Assembly: GCA_018398995.1 (NCBI GenBank)
Contig: CP073759.1
Coordinates: 248,001 to 312,000, forward strand
DNA length: 64,000 bases
Direction: 5' to 3'
Origin: Methylophilaceae bacterium
Lineage (GTDB): Bacteria; Pseudomonadota; Gammaproteobacteria; Burkholderiales; Methylophilaceae
Below, piece after piece: positions 40,748-52,171 of the stretch. Numbering within the stretch: position 1 is the first letter of the stretch; every line of letters starts with the position of its first letter. The notes beneath the pieces are model-generated. The model saw only the letters and a list, made by a program, of their open reading frames with translations. It searched no databases and had not been told where the DNA came from. The translations under genes were made by a program, and so were the position numbers.

Positions 40748-43102
40748 TTAACTTCTTAACTGTGCGTCGAATTTATTTTCCAATAGCGAGAGCAATTTAG
40801 CCATTGCAGCTTCTGCTTCAGAATCCACCATTGTTTTGTGAGTATCTTGCATAAGTATAAGAAATGCAAGGCTTTTTTTACTTTCAGGAATTCCTTTTCC
40901 TTGATAAATATCGAACAATTGTATCTTCTGTAACAATGGTATATTCGCCGCATATACTGTATCAATCACTGTTTGGGCTTCCAGATGCGCATCAACAATG
41001 ATCGCTAAATCACGTCGAATGGCAATAAATTTTGACACTTCTTGATAGACTACAGTTTCTATTTCCACTAACTTTTGTGTCTCTAGCTCAAACAGGATGG
41101 TGCTCTTAGGCAAGTCATAATGTTGTTGCCATTTAGGATGCAACTTACCTAGCCAGCCAACAGCCTGTCCATTTATATAAATTCTTGCCGTTTGTCCCGG
41201 ATGTAATGCAGGATGTGTTTCTTTACGATAGTCCGCCTGATGATGCGTTAACATGTCTACAGTCGCTTTTACATCATAAAAATCAACGTCACGTATCGCC
41301 TCACCCCACTGCTCTGGCATGACGGAACCATAACACAAGCCTGCTAAATGGATTTCCTCATCATAGCCTTCATGGTGTCGGTGAAAGGTGCCGCCAACTT
41401 CAAACAGCATAGCGCGCTCTTGTTTTCGATTTAAATTATACGTTAGCACATCTAACAAACCTCCCCACAAGCCTGTCCGCATTACGCTAAGATTGCTTGC
41501 AATCGGATTTTTCAGTTTAATCGGATGAGCATTGGCTAATAAATCGCGCTCCCAGCTTTCTTCTACAAAACTATAAGTCACTACTTCTTGATAGCCTTGC
41601 ATTTGCATTGCCTCTTTTAGCCAGTGTTCATTTAGCTTAGTAGCAGGTAATGGCAACATACTTAACTGCGCATCTGGCGTAATGGCTGGAATTTTGTCAT
41701 AGCCATGCAAACGTGCAAGCTCTTCAATTAAATCTGCTTCACGTTCAATATCAAAGCGATAAGTTGGCGCTTTCACAATAAAGTTATAACCTTGTTCAGT
41801 ATATATAAAACCTAACTGAGACAAAATTTTACCAATTTCTGTTTTACTGATATCCATACCCAGTACAGAACGCACACGTTTATATCTCAAAGTAACCGAC
41901 TCGCGCCGTGGCAAGCGATTAACCACATCAATCACGGGTCCAGCTTTACCACCACAAATAGTTAACACTAAGTTGGTTGCACGCTCCAATGCTTGTTGCG
42001 TGTTTCCGAAGTCAACGCCGCGTTCAAAACGATATGAAGAGTCTGTACTTAAACCTAAACGACGCGCTTTACCAGCCATCACATTAGGTGTAAAAAATGC
42101 AGATTCTAAAAAGATATTACTCGTTTGGTCTGTTACAGAGGTTGGTTCACCTCCCATTACACCAGCCAAAGCAATGGCACCAGAGGCATCTGCAACAACT
42201 AAATCATCTGCAAATAATTTAACTTCAGAACCATTTAATAGGCTAATCTTCTCATCTTGCTGGGCAAAACGGACTGTGATATCGCCTTTTAGTTTATCCA
42301 AATCAAACGCATGCATAGGCTGCCCAAGTTCTAGCAGTACATAATTAGTGATATCAACAATGACACTCACACTGCGTAAGCCACTGCGCTCTAAGGCACG
42401 TAGCATCCAATCAGGCGTTTGTGCATTTGCATTAACGCCTTCAATAACACGACCAAAATAACTGGGACAAGCGTCGTAATCAATGACATTAACGACTAGT
42501 GTTTTATTTGAAGTAATGTCAGCCTTAGCGATTGTTGGCAAATTCAAAGGGACGCCAGTAATTGCTGCAACATCACGCGCCACACCTAAAATACTCAAAC
42601 AATCAGCACGATTAGGGGTTAATTTTATGGTGAATAACGTATCATCTAAACCCAAGTAATCGCGTACATTTTGACCAACCTTCGCTGATGCAGGAAACTC
42701 TAATAAGCCATCCGCCTCTTCAGCTAAGCCTAACTCTTTAGCAGAGCACATCATGCCATAAGATTCAATACCCCGCACTTTTGCTTTTTTGATATCAAAA
42801 TCAGCGAGCTTAGCACCAATCATCGCGCATGGCGCTTTTAGCCCAACACGCGCATTGGACGCCCCACATACAATCTGCAAAGGCTCAGTTTGTCCTACGT
42901 CTACTTTGCATAATTTCAACCGATCTGCATCAGGATGCTTTTGTGCAGCAACGATTTCACCTATCACTACATGATTGAAAGGCTGTGCGACCAGCGTCTG
43001 CTCTTCAACCTCCAAACCGGCCATCGTTAAGGCATGACCAAGCTCATCAGCATTTATTGCGGGATTAACAAATTGACGTAACCAATGTTCAGAAAATTGC
43101 AT
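40748..43102 (-). CDS. pheT: Phenylalanine-tRNA ligase beta subunit
   Basis: A 784-residue subunit. It has the N-terminal tRNA-binding EMAP-like domain (about residues 40-150, VIGEIVAAQKHPDADRLKLCKVDVG), B3/B4 editing domain, B5 domain with the RLGLSTDSSYRFERGVD stretch, and a C-terminal ferredoxin-fold anticodon-binding domain (about 690-784, SKFIAIRRDLAIIVD). With PheS it forms the (alpha-beta)2 enzyme. It begins 15 bases after pheS. Confidence 0.97.
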   Translation of the reverse strand: MQFSEHWLRQFVNPAINADELGHALTMAGLEVEEQTLVAQPFNHVVIGEIVAAQKHPDADRLKLCKVDVGQTEPLQIVCGASNARVGLKAPCAMIGAKLADFDIKKAKVRGIESYGMMCSAKELGLAEEADGLLEFPASAKVGQNVRDYLGLDDTLFTIKLTPNRADCLSILGVARDVAAITGVPLNLPTIAKADITSNKTLVVNVIDYDACPSYFGRVIEGVNANAQTPDWMLRALERSGLRSVSVIVDITNYVLLELGQPMHAFDLDKLKGDITVRFAQQDEKISLLNGSEVKLFADDLVVADASGAIALAGVMGGEPTSVTDQTSNIFLESAFFTPNVMAGKARRLGLSTDSSYRFERGVDFGNTQQALERATNLVLTICGGKAGPVIDVVNRLPRRESVTLRYKRVRSVLGMDISKTEIGKILSQLGFIYTEQGYNFIVKAPTYRFDIEREADLIEELARLHGYDKIPAITPDAQLSMLPLPATKLNEHWLKEAMQMQGYQEVVTYSFVEESWERDLLANAHPIKLKNPIASNLSVMRTGLWGGLLDVLTYNLNRKQERAMLFEVGGTFHRHHEGYDEEIHLAGLCYGSVMPEQWGEAIRDVDFYDVKATVDMLTHHQADYRKETHPALHPGQTARIYINGQAVGWLGKLHPKWQQHYDLPKSTILFELETQKLVEIETVVYQEVSKFIAIRRDLAIIVDAHLEAQTVIDTVYAANIPLLQKIQLFDIYQGKGIPESKKSLAFLILMQDTHKTMVDSEAEAAMAKLLSLLENKFDAQLRS

Positions 43103-43117
43103 ATTGATATCGATCTA

Positions 43118-44128
<1,011 letters not shown>

Positions 44129-44184
44129 TTATCTAATTGTTTTAAAACCAAAGAATCGTCATTATAAATCAATTGGTTTAAGAA

Positions 44185-44212
44185 AAAAAAAGAGGCCGCA
44201 GCCTCTTTTTTT
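44185..44212. terminator. Intrinsic terminator between rplT and pheS
   Basis: AAAAAAAGAGGC pairs with GCCTCTTTTTTT over a CGCA loop. It lies inside the translation operon downstream of rplT. No Phe-rich leader peptide is seen, so any regulation is not of the E. coli pheST leader type. Confidence 0.85.
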
Positions 44213-44223
44213 GATGGAAATAA

Positions 44224-44583
44224 CTACGCTGCTAAACCTGTTTTTGCTAATTCTACGAATTTTGCAAAAGCATCTTTATCAAACACAGCTAAATCTGCTA
44301 ATACTTTACGATCCACTTCAACTGCTGATTTTTTCAAGCCATTCATGAAGCGACTATAGGTTAAACCGAACTCACGTGCACCAGCGTTAATACGTGCAAT
44401 CCATAATGTTCTGAATTGACGTTTTTTCTGACGACGGTCACGGTAGGCATATTGACCAGCTTTCATTACCGCTTGATTAGCAACGCGATATACATTTTTA
44501 CGACGACCGCGATAACCTTTAGCGGCTTTTAATACTTTTTTGTGTCTTGCACGAGCGATGACACCACGTTTTACTCTAGGCAT
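44224..44583 (-). CDS. rplT: 50S ribosomal protein L20
   Basis: A 119-residue, highly basic ribosomal protein: [19 protein letters not shown] at the start and a typical [22 protein letters not shown] middle. It binds 23S rRNA early in 50S assembly and in E. coli represses its own operon. It is 10 bases after rpmI. Confidence 0.98.
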   Translation of the reverse strand: MPRVKRGVIARARHKKVLKAAKGYRGRRKNVYRVANQAVMKAGQYAYRDRRQKKRQFRTLWIARINAGAREFGLTYSRFMNGLKKSAVEVDRKVLADLAVFDKDAFAKFVELAKTGLAA

Positions 44584-44593
44584 ATTATTCTCC

Positions 44594-44791
44594 TTATCGT
44601 GTTGGCATCATAGCGCGAACGCGTTTGACATCAGTTGATGAAATAATTTCTGTTCCACGAAGCTTACGTTTTTGCTTCGTTGTTTTCTTGGTCAAGATAT
44701 GACGAAGATGAGAGTGAGTACGTTTTACTTTACCGTTTCCCAAGAACTTAAAACGCTTCTTTGCGCTGCTCTTTGTTTTCATTTTTGGCAT
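44594..44791 (-). CDS. rpmI: 50S ribosomal protein L35
   Basis: A 65-residue basic protein beginning [15 protein letters not shown] with the usual [20 protein letters not shown] core. It lies between infC and rplT as in most bacteria. Confidence 0.98.
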   Translation of the reverse strand: MPKMKTKSSAKKRFKFLGNGKVKRTHSHLRHILTKKTTKQKRKLRGTEIISSTDVKRVRAMMPTR

Positions 44792-44868
44792 TTTTTTCTC
44801 CTTAAGAGTAATTAAGAGTGCTTAGGCATGCCTTTTGGCCACTTCACTCATGAAAATCTAATAACTAG

Positions 44869-45468
44869 TTATTCTTCTACTTTATCAGCCGTTGTATCTG
44901 GTTTAATTTTGTCTACTTTTGGCTTGTCTGCTTTTTTAACAGGTAATTTTTTAACCGGTGCTAACACCATTACCATTTGACGCCCCTCCATTTTTGGAAA
45001 TTGCTCAACAACAGCACAGTCTTCCAAGTCGGCCTGAACGCGCCTTAATAAATCTAAACCAAACTCTTGATGGGTAATCTCACGCCCTCTAAAGCGCAAT
45101 GTACACTTTACCTTATCTCCATCTTCTAGAAAACGTGTGATGTTACGCACTTTAATTGTGTAATCACCCACATCAGTCGCTGGACGAAACTTTACTTCTT
45201 TAATCTGCACTTGCTTTTGCTTGAGCTTTAGCTCATGCATCCGCTTACTTTCGGCATATTTAAATTTGCCGTAATCCATTAAACGGCAAACCGGTGGGTT
45301 AGCATTTGGCGCAATTTCTACAAGGTCAATGTCGATTGCTTCTGCTTGAGAAAATGCTTCTGCCAAGCTTACAATCCCTAACGGTTCGTTATCCACTCCC
45401 ACCAAGCGCACTTCTTTCGCTGTGATGTCTCCGTTAATTCTTGTACCTTTACCTTTGTCCTGAGCTAT
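44869..45468 (-). CDS. infC: Translation initiation factor IF-3, AUA start
   Basis: IF-3 of about 199 residues. An ATG-based reading gives only 180 residues (from 45411) and loses the conserved [15 protein letters not shown] start of the N domain. In the same frame an ATA at 45466-45468 lies six bases after AGGGG, giving (M)[13 protein letters not shown]. Non-AUG starts (classically AUU) in infC are the basis of IF-3 autoregulation, so AUA is accepted here; another ATA two codons upstream is too near the ribosome-binding site. The C domain carries [25 protein letters not shown]. The Lys-rich tail (about 25 residues) is longer than in E. coli. Confidence 0.88.
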   Translation of the reverse strand: MAQDKGKGTRINGDITAKEVRLVGVDNEPLGIVSLAEAFSQAEAIDIDLVEIAPNANPPVCRLMDYGKFKYAESKRMHELKLKQKQVQIKEVKFRPATDVGDYTIKVRNITRFLEDGDKVKCTLRFRGREITHQEFGLDLLRRVQADLEDCAVVEQFPKMEGRQMVMVLAPVKKLPVKKADKPKVDKIKPDTTADKVEE

Positions 45469-45543
45469 AGCTATCCCCTAATGATTAAACCAAATTAAAA
45501 GCCGCGCATTGCCAGATTATTTTCCTAAATAAAATTTAGGTCG

Positions 45544-47451
45544 TTAAACTTTGGTTTTGATGTCTGATTGGATACGTTCAATAAACGCTTCAATCGGCAT
45601 AGAACCCAAGTCTTCACCTTTTCTGGTTCGCACGGCCACACAACCCGCTTGCATCTCTCTATCCCCTGCCACAAGTAAATATGGCAACTTCTGCAAGCTA
45701 TGTTCGCGTATTTTATAGGTAATCTTCTCATTTCTCAAGTCAAATTCGCATCTAATACCATTTTTCTTCAGCTTTTCAACTACTTGCACTACATAATCAG
45801 CCTGGGCATCTGAAATATTCAACACAGCAACTTGCACTGGCGATAACCAAACTGGCATCGCACCTGCGTGATTTTCAATCAAGATACCCATAAATCGTTC
45901 CATTGAACCTACTATTGCGCGATGTAGCATAACTGGACGTTTACGGGAATTGTCTTCAGAGACATATTCCGCACCTAAACGCTCCGGTAAGTTAGGGTCT
46001 AGTTGTACGGTGCCACATTGCCACAGTCTTCCTAAACTATCTTTTAGGGTAAATTCAATTTTAGGTCCGTAAAATGCACCTTCGCCGGGTAAATATTCAA
46101 AATCCAGATGATTTGCTTTCAATGCATTAGCAAGCGACTTCTCCGCTCTATCCCACTCTTCATCAGAGCCAATACGTTTTTCTGGTCGTGTTGATAATTT
46201 CACCAATACTTCATGGAAGCCAAAATCTTGATAAGCTTTGTAAAGCATTTTAATAAAATCAGCAACTTCCGATTCAACTTGCGCTTCGGTACAAAAAATA
46301 TGTGCATCGTCTTGAGTAAAGCCACGCACCCGCATTAAGCCATGCAAAGCACCAGATGGCTCATTACGATGGCATGAGCCAAACTCAGCTAACCGTAACG
46401 GTAAATCACGATAGCTGTGCAAATGATTATTAAAAATTTGAATGTGACCTGGGCAGTTCATTGGCTTGACTGCATAATCACGATTTTCCGAAGCTGTCAC
46501 AAACATATTGTCGTGATAATTTTGCCAATGACCAGATTTTTCCCATAAAGATTTATCCAGTACAGAAGGCGTGCGCACCTCTTGATAGCCATAATCAATA
46601 AACATTTGGCGCATATACTGCTCTATTTGCTGCCACAACGCCCAACCTTTTGGATGCCAAAACACCATGCCTGGCGCATCATCCTGCATATGAAAAAAGT
46701 CTAATTGCTTACCTAGTTTACGATGGTCACGTTTTTCTGCTTCTTCTAATTGAAACAAATAGGCTTTTAATTCATCTTTGTTGCGCCAAGCCGTGCCATA
46801 AATACGCTGTAACATTTCATTATTACTGTCGCCGCGCCAGTAAGCACCAGCGACCTTCATCAATTTAAAGGCTTTTAATTTGCCTGTGTTTGGCACATGT
46901 GGGCCACGGCACAGATCTGTAAAATTACCTTCCGTATAAAGTGAAACGTCTTCATTAGCAGGAATGCTAGCAATAATTTCTGCTTTATAGTCTTCGTTAA
47001 TGCTTTTAAAGTAAGCGACAGCTTGATCGCGGGGCATCACCTTGCGTGTCACTGGCTCATCTTTTTTAGCAAGCTCAGTCATCTTGGCTTCAATTTTCTC
47101 CAAGTCTTCCGGGGTAAATGCACGCTTATAGCTAAAATCATAATAAAAGCCATTTTCAATCACTGGGCCAATCGTTACTTGCACTTCGGGAAATAACTCT
47201 TTTACTGCGTAGGCGAGCAAATGCGCCGTTGAATGACGAATAATATCTAAACCTTCTTCGCTTTTATCCGTGATAATAGCGAGTTCACTATCAGTATTCA
47301 TCACATAGCTGATATCTACAATCGTGCCATTAACGTTACCAGCAAGCGCCGCCTTAGCGAGGCCAGCGCCAATATCCATCGCAACTTCAGCAACGCTGAC
47401 TGGGGCATCAAATTGACGTTGTGATCCATCTGGTAATCGTATGACGGGCAT
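45544..47451 (-). CDS. thrS: Threonine-tRNA ligase
   Basis: A 635-residue class II synthetase. In order: TGS domain (1-63), editing domain with the zinc-like [12 protein letters not shown] site near 73 and [10 protein letters not shown] near 180, catalytic core with [10 protein letters not shown] (Zn-binding Cys) and [30 protein letters not shown] split as motif 2, and the C-terminal anticodon-binding domain. It heads the operon and is preceded by tRNA-Val. No T-box would be expected in this group and none is seen. Confidence 0.98.
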   Translation of the reverse strand: MPVIRLPDGSQRQFDAPVSVAEVAMDIGAGLAKAALAGNVNGTIVDISYVMNTDSELAIITDKSEEGLDIIRHSTAHLLAYAVKELFPEVQVTIGPVIENGFYYDFSYKRAFTPEDLEKIEAKMTELAKKDEPVTRKVMPRDQAVAYFKSINEDYKAEIIASIPANEDVSLYTEGNFTDLCRGPHVPNTGKLKAFKLMKVAGAYWRGDSNNEMLQRIYGTAWRNKDELKAYLFQLEEAEKRDHRKLGKQLDFFHMQDDAPGMVFWHPKGWALWQQIEQYMRQMFIDYGYQEVRTPSVLDKSLWEKSGHWQNYHDNMFVTASENRDYAVKPMNCPGHIQIFNNHLHSYRDLPLRLAEFGSCHRNEPSGALHGLMRVRGFTQDDAHIFCTEAQVESEVADFIKMLYKAYQDFGFHEVLVKLSTRPEKRIGSDEEWDRAEKSLANALKANHLDFEYLPGEGAFYGPKIEFTLKDSLGRLWQCGTVQLDPNLPERLGAEYVSEDNSRKRPVMLHRAIVGSMERFMGILIENHAGAMPVWLSPVQVAVLNISDAQADYVVQVVEKLKKNGIRCEFDLRNEKITYKIREHSLQKLPYLLVAGDREMQAGCVAVRTRKGEDLGSMPIEAFIERIQSDIKTKV

Positions 47452-47475
47452 ATATAATCTCTAACTATAAATAAT

Positions 47476-47500
47476 AAAAGCCGTTTATTTTACGGCTTTT
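47476..47500 (-). terminator. Terminator between tRNA-Val and thrS
   Basis: A 9-bp stem AAAAGCCGT/ACGGCTTTT with a seven-base A/T loop; on the minus strand it ends in TTTTATTATTTA. It could end the tRNA-Val transcript or form part of the thrS leader. Confidence 0.7.
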
Positions 47501-47509
47501 TATGTTTTT

Positions 47510-47586
47510 TGGTAGGCAGTAGCAGATTCGAACTGCTGACCTCTTGGATGTCGACCAAGCGCTCTAACCAACTGAGCTAACCGCCT
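47510..47586 (-). tRNA. tRNA-Val (GAC), unusual C33
   Basis: A 77-base tRNA with encoded CCA: acceptor AGGCGGU/ACUGCCU, D arm GCUCAGUUGGUUAGAGC, anticodon stem CUUGG/CCAAG around loop UCGACAU, and T arm AGCAG-UUCGAAU-CUGCU. The anticodon is GAC. The base before it (position 33) is C and not the nearly invariant U. Confidence 0.92.
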
Positions 47587-47683
47587 CTTTCTTTAGAACG
47601 CGTGATTTTAGCTGATTGCTCAGCCTCACGCAAACTAACTACCATTTTAATTTACAATTGCTATCGTAAAATTAATTTGACGC

Positions 47684-48877
47684 TTAATTTGGCTCTTTCA
47701 TTAGTTGGTTGAAGAGTGCATGTGATGGATAGCCATCAGCAGGCATGCCGTGTTGTAGCTGATAACTTCTGATTGCTTGCTGCGTTTTAGTGCCGGGAAA
47801 TCCATCAGGATTACCACTATCAAAGCCAAGTGTATTTAACTTAGCTTGCATTGCCCAAGCCTGATTAAAGCTAATGCCGGCATATCCAGCAACCGCCCAT
47901 CCATTGATAATAGGTTGATCTCGAATAAACTGATCCGCCAAATGACTCACTGACAAAGCATAATTGATGGAGCGATTCCATTTCATTATTACGTCAAAAT
48001 TACTAGCCACCAGAAATGCAGGGCCTTGCCAGCCTTGCGGCAACAGAATGGCAGCATTATCGATAATAGGTAGCGGTGTACCATCTACTTTTGTTATGCC
48101 TAAATTCATCCATTCAGCTGACCCTTTTCTTAAGCTCAACTGTGCTTGAGCATAATCAAATTGTGGTGGCAACTGCACTTCTAGCGCCACAGGCTCACCT
48201 GTCTTCCAACCCATGCGGGATAAATAATTGGCTGCTGAGAAGAATGCATCAGGTAGAGAATTCCAAATATCATTGCGCCCATCACCGTCGCCATCAACGG
48301 CATAACTAATGAAAGTTGATGGCATGAATTGCATATGACCCATTGCGCCAGCCCAAGATCCGCGCATGTCGTCAACACTGCTGTGCCCAGCATCTGCAAT
48401 TCGCATCAAATCCATTAATTGTCCACGAAAAAAATCGGCTCTACGCCCTTCATATGCAAGCGTCATTAATGCTGACGGTAATGCATAGCTGCCTTTATAA
48501 CTGCCATAATTTGTCTCGAGACCCCAGAAGGCAATAATAATATTTTTAGGCACGCCGAACTCTTGCTCAAGCTTATTCAGTAAGCTTCTATTTTCATTAA
48601 GCTTATGACGTCCCTCATTAATCCGACTTTCTGTAATACGTTTGTTTATATAAGTAAAAAAAGTAGAAACAAACTCAGGTTGAGATCTATCCAGCACAAT
48701 CACATTGGGCAAGTATGTTGCTTTTTTAAATGTATGCTCAACGGTTCTTTCAGATATATTTTCCGAGCGCGCTTGCGCTTTAACTGCTTCTAACCAAATC
48801 GTAAAATCATCCTGTTCATCTGGAAAAGCAATCACGCTACCCAGCAAAATAAAAATGGCAAATAACACATTAAACAT
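47684..48877 (-). CDS. mltB: Lytic murein transglycosylase B
   Basis: A 397-residue MltB-type transglycosylase. From the ATG at 48877 the protein starts with a hydrophobic signal (MFNVLFAIFILLGSVIAFP); no lipobox Cys is evident, so it may be periplasmic rather than a lipoprotein. The catalytic Glu is in FWGLETNYGSYKG near residue 98, SWAGAMGHMQFMPSTF follows, and a C-terminal peptidoglycan-binding domain (about residues 335-395) ends the protein. A TTG at 48901 would give eight more residues. It overlaps the upstream epimerase-like gene by eight bases. Confidence 0.92.
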   Translation of the reverse strand: MFNVLFAIFILLGSVIAFPDEQDDFTIWLEAVKAQARSENISERTVEHTFKKATYLPNVIVLDRSQPEFVSTFFTYINKRITESRINEGRHKLNENRSLLNKLEQEFGVPKNIIIAFWGLETNYGSYKGSYALPSALMTLAYEGRRADFFRGQLMDLMRIADAGHSSVDDMRGSWAGAMGHMQFMPSTFISYAVDGDGDGRNDIWNSLPDAFFSAANYLSRMGWKTGEPVALEVQLPPQFDYAQAQLSLRKGSAEWMNLGITKVDGTPLPIIDNAAILLPQGWQGPAFLVASNFDVIMKWNRSINYALSVSHLADQFIRDQPIINGWAVAGYAGISFNQAWAMQAKLNTLGFDSGNPDGFPGTKTQQAIRSYQLQHGMPADGYPSHALFNQLMKEPN

Positions 48878-49715
48878 TTTTAAGCATCTCGCTATAGCCA
48901 ATTTGATAATTAGGATACTTTAGTACAAAGCCACTCTCTCTCATACGCCGATTGCTGAGTCGTTTGCCTGCTATTTTTTCATTTTCATTAAAATGAATTT
49001 GTGGTTGTTCTACATTTAACGTTGATGCTATCCATGTCAGTACATCGTATTGCAATGTTGGTAAATCATCCACCCCAATATAACAGTCCTCAATTGCCTT
49101 GCCAGATAATACCTGCTCACATAAAAAATGGATGAATCCTGCCGCATCATCTCGATGTATACGGTTTGTCCATTTATGTTGTGATGACCACCGTTTCGGC
49201 TCTTTTGCCATATTCACCAAATATTGCCTGTTTGGCCCATAAATACCGGAAAGACGAATGGATGTACTACTGCAATTCAAGCCTTTTAATAAGTGCTCGC
49301 CCTCTAATAAGCGCACACCGCCAAAATCACTAGGCAAGGCGATGGTCAACTCATCTAACAAAACATCAGTTTCCTGACCATAAACGCGAGTACTAGAAAC
49401 AAAGAAAACGTGTTTTAGATGACTATTTTTGACTTGTGTTTTTAACACATTACGCAAACCTTCTACATAATGCAGACGATAACTTTCATCTGTTTGCGCA
49501 TTTGCAGCAACACAATAAATAAGTATATCTGGATAGATCTGCTCTAGCCGTTCTAATGAATTAAAATCAGTCACATCCGCTTGAATCAAATTGACTTCAG
49601 CGGATACTGGCATATTGCTAATGCGGACCCCGGTTACTACATGCCCTTTATTAGACAATAGTTTCGCCACTGTCCCACCGAGATCACCACAGCCAATAAT
49701 TAAAATATTAGACAT
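48870..49715 (-). CDS. NAD(P)-binding epimerase/dehydratase-like protein (YeeZ-like)
   Basis: A 281-residue extended SDR-family protein. It starts at the ATG at 49715 with MSNILIIGCGDLGGTVA, a Rossmann motif; the longer frame extends into the nudix gene. FVSSTRVYGQETD near 101 holds the Ser-Tyr-like region, but the standard YxxxK is not evident, and IRLSGIYGPNRQYL and IHRDDAAGFIHFL are typical of YeeZ-like proteins. The substrate is unknown. It overlaps both neighbours by eight bases, so nudF-like gene, this gene and mltB form one unit. Confidence 0.85.
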   Translation of the reverse strand: MSNILIIGCGDLGGTVAKLLSNKGHVVTGVRISNMPVSAEVNLIQADVTDFNSLERLEQIYPDILIYCVAANAQTDESYRLHYVEGLRNVLKTQVKNSHLKHVFFVSSTRVYGQETDVLLDELTIALPSDFGGVRLLEGEHLLKGLNCSSTSIRLSGIYGPNRQYLVNMAKEPKRWSSQHKWTNRIHRDDAAGFIHFLCEQVLSGKAIEDCYIGVDDLPTLQYDVLTWIASTLNVEQPQIHFNENEKIAGKRLSNRRMRESGFVLKYPNYQIGYSEMLKNV

Positions 49716-50265
49716 ATTGTGTTGCCAAATACTTTTCAGTAAGCAGTAAGGCAATTAGCGTTTTGCCATCCGTAATTTCACCTCTCTGTATCATCAACAT
49801 ACACTCATCAAAAGGCAAATCAAATATCTCAAGGGCCTCATCTGCATCTCGGCTATACTCCCCAGCGGTTAATCCTGTGGCAAAATACATATGAATAGCC
49901 TCGTTTGAATAGCCAATACAAGGGTGCTGCACACCTAAACTCGTCCAGTGCTCTGCACTATAGCCAGTTTCTTCACATAACTCTCTCTTTCCAGCAATTA
50001 AAGCAGTTTCACCACCATCAATTTTTCCAGCAGGCAACTCAACAAAAATCTGTTTTAAGGGGTAGCGAAATTGGCGCTCTAGCACAATATTACCATTGCT
50101 TAGCATTGGCACAACAATGACTGCACCTGGATGTTCGACATATTCTCGCTGGCCTAAGTTCCCATTTGGCAGGCGCACTTCATCACGTTTAACGGTTAGC
50201 ATACTACCTGCTGCAATGGTTGTTGAACTGACACAATGTTCTGTTAAATTAATGCTACTATCCAT
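49708..50265 (-). CDS. Nudix hydrolase, ADP-ribose pyrophosphatase-like
   Basis: A 185-residue nudix protein. The nudix box runs from G in AGKIDGGE to REL and CEETGY, near residues 98-120, and gives the GX5EX7REUXEEXGU pattern. The preceding LERQFRYPLKQIFVELPAG is typical of ADP-sugar pyrophosphatases (NudF). The start at 50265 has AAGGGG upstream; the reading frame could be extended another 66 codons but without support. It starts the three-gene run ending in mltB. Confidence 0.88.
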   Translation of the reverse strand: MDSSINLTEHCVSSTTIAAGSMLTVKRDEVRLPNGNLGQREYVEHPGAVIVVPMLSNGNIVLERQFRYPLKQIFVELPAGKIDGGETALIAGKRELCEETGYSAEHWTSLGVQHPCIGYSNEAIHMYFATGLTAGEYSRDADEALEIFDLPFDECMLMIQRGEITDGKTLIALLLTEKYLATQYV

Positions 50266-50698
50266 CCAGCCACCCCTTACCATATTAAATATATTGCATT
50301 GATTCAGCAGATTGATTGTAACACTGCGGCTTAACAGCATAACACTGAGCAAGCTGTATAAAGCCATACTTTCACAAGCGCTTACCGACACATCTTTAGC
50401 AACACTGACACTTTTTGATATTACTTTGTCTATATATTTTAATGCGCGCTTTTTTATCGTCACTGTTCATGACGATTCATTAGCCAATAGTGATGATCGA
50501 TTTACACCTCAAAAGCTAACCTTATCAAGTAACTTCGCCTCTTACTTATTCGATCATAGAAAAATAAGATGGGTTGCGTTTATAAAAGCAACGCGATGAG
50601 CGGATTAATGACAGAAAAATAATCATCCATCAAGATGACATCTCAAAGCAAGGCTTGAGACTAAATCGTGTATGAGTAATAACTGATGGTTAGCCTAA
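50266..50698. other. 433-base gap between the nudix gene and nuoN
   Basis: I see no gene I can support in this stretch. A plus-strand 95-codon open frame (50312-50599) has no family resemblance or ribosome-binding site. The only structure is a hairpin TCTCAA(A)GC-AAG-GCTTGAGA at 50641-50660 with an 8-bp stem and one bulged A, about 40 bases beyond the nuoN stop, and a weak dyad ACTGAT/ATCAGT at 50682-50703. Either could mark the end of the nuo transcript, but neither has a T-run. Confidence 0.5.
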
Positions 50699-52168
50699 TC
50701 AGTATTGAAAACTTGAAACAATAGCAGCGCCACACAGCTCAAGTAGGCCTTGTGGCATCAGCCCGATGATTAACAAGGCCAGTGCATTTAAGCTAAGCAC
50801 TATTTTCATATCTAAAGGCGCACTAATCGCAGCCGTGTCTAATGGCTCGTCAAAATACATTAACTTAATAACACGTAAGTAATAAAAGGCACCAATAGCC
50901 GCCATTAATACTGCAAAAACCACAACCCAAACAAAGCCTTCATGCAGTGCGGCTTGTAATACAGAAAATTTTGCATAGAAGCCGATAGTCGGCGGCACCC
51001 CTGCCATGCTGAACATGGTAATTAACATCAAGAATGCAGTCCATGGACTACGCTTATTCAGTCCTTTTAGGTCATCTAATTGTTCAGCTTCATGCCCTCT
51101 TCTAGATAACAACAAAATCATACCAAAGCCAGCCAGCGACATGAGTACATAAGCACAGATGTAAAACATACTTGAAGCAAATCCATTTAAGGTTCCGCTC
51201 ATGAGTCCTAACAACAAAAAACCAATGTGTGAAATAGTAGAGTAAGCCAGCATCCGCTTTAAATTGGTTTGAGCAATGGCGGTTATATTACCAATCGCAA
51301 TCGAAAGGACTGCCATGATTAATAACATATCTTGCCAGTCGCCAACCAGTCCATATAAACCAAATACTAATAAACGCAATGCCATAGCAAAGCCAGCAAA
51401 TTTAGGAATAGAGCCAATGAGCATTGTAATTGCTGTAGGTGATCCCTGATAAACATCTGGCACCCACATATGGAATGGCACTGCACCAAATTTAAAAGCC
51501 AATCCAGACACAATAAAAACCAAACCTAAAATAAGTACAGGGTTATGAATAATGTCAGGATTTTGCGCATATGCATGCTGCAATCTTGTTGAAATAGTTG
51601 CAATGTCCAAGCTGCCCGTCACCCCATAGATCATGCTCATACCATAAAGCAACATACCTGATGCCAATGCGCCTAGAACAAAATATTTCATCGCCGCTTC
51701 AGTCGCTCTGGCATTGTCACGATCTAGAGCAACTAAGGCATAAACACACAGCGACAATAGCTCTAGCCCAATATAGATAGTAATCAGGTTATAACCTGAA
51801 ATCATCACCATCATACCGACAGTAGCAAACAAGAGTAATGCGTAATACTCACCAGAGAACAAGTTGCGTACAACCATATAATGCCGCGTGTAGACAAGCA
51901 TTATTGCGGCACCAATCAGCGTGGCCAACTTTAATACATCGCTGATAGGGTCGCTGATAAACATGCCACTGTAAGCAACATCAATTGCAAAAGCGTTCAG
52001 CGATAAAACAAGATAAGCGGCAGCAAATAAGGTCGCCTGTGCCAAGCCATAGATGATCATGCGGTTATTTTTATTTAGAAATAAATCTAAGATTAAAATA
52101 ACCATTGCCATGCTAAGCATGACAATTTCAGGCAAAGAGATAAATAGATCGGTATTAATTGTGTCCAT
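50699..52168 (-). CDS. nuoN: NADH-quinone oxidoreductase subunit N
   Basis: A 489-residue antiporter-like membrane subunit of complex I with about 14 hydrophobic segments. The key Glu in TM5 is in YIGLELLSLCVYAL, and conserved Lys in the middle helices (FKFGAVPFHMWVPDVYQGSPT, NLKRMLAYSTISHIGFLLLG) are seen. It is the distal gene of the operon, three bases after nuoM. Confidence 0.97.
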   Translation of the reverse strand: MDTINTDLFISLPEIVMLSMAMVILILDLFLNKNNRMIIYGLAQATLFAAAYLVLSLNAFAIDVAYSGMFISDPISDVLKLATLIGAAIMLVYTRHYMVVRNLFSGEYYALLLFATVGMMVMISGYNLITIYIGLELLSLCVYALVALDRDNARATEAAMKYFVLGALASGMLLYGMSMIYGVTGSLDIATISTRLQHAYAQNPDIIHNPVLILGLVFIVSGLAFKFGAVPFHMWVPDVYQGSPTAITMLIGSIPKFAGFAMALRLLVFGLYGLVGDWQDMLLIMAVLSIAIGNITAIAQTNLKRMLAYSTISHIGFLLLGLMSGTLNGFASSMFYICAYVLMSLAGFGMILLLSRRGHEAEQLDDLKGLNKRSPWTAFLMLITMFSMAGVPPTIGFYAKFSVLQAALHEGFVWVVVFAVLMAAIGAFYYLRVIKLMYFDEPLDTAAISAPLDMKIVLSLNALALLIIGLMPQGLLELCGAAIVSSFQY

Positions 52169-52171
52169 GCC

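Noticed and set aside
50312-50599. A 95-codon plus-strand open frame in the nuoN-nudix gap
   Set aside because: No ribosome-binding site, no recognisable motif, low-complexity Leu/Thr/Ser content, and it overlaps the nudix gene's upstream open frame on the other strand.
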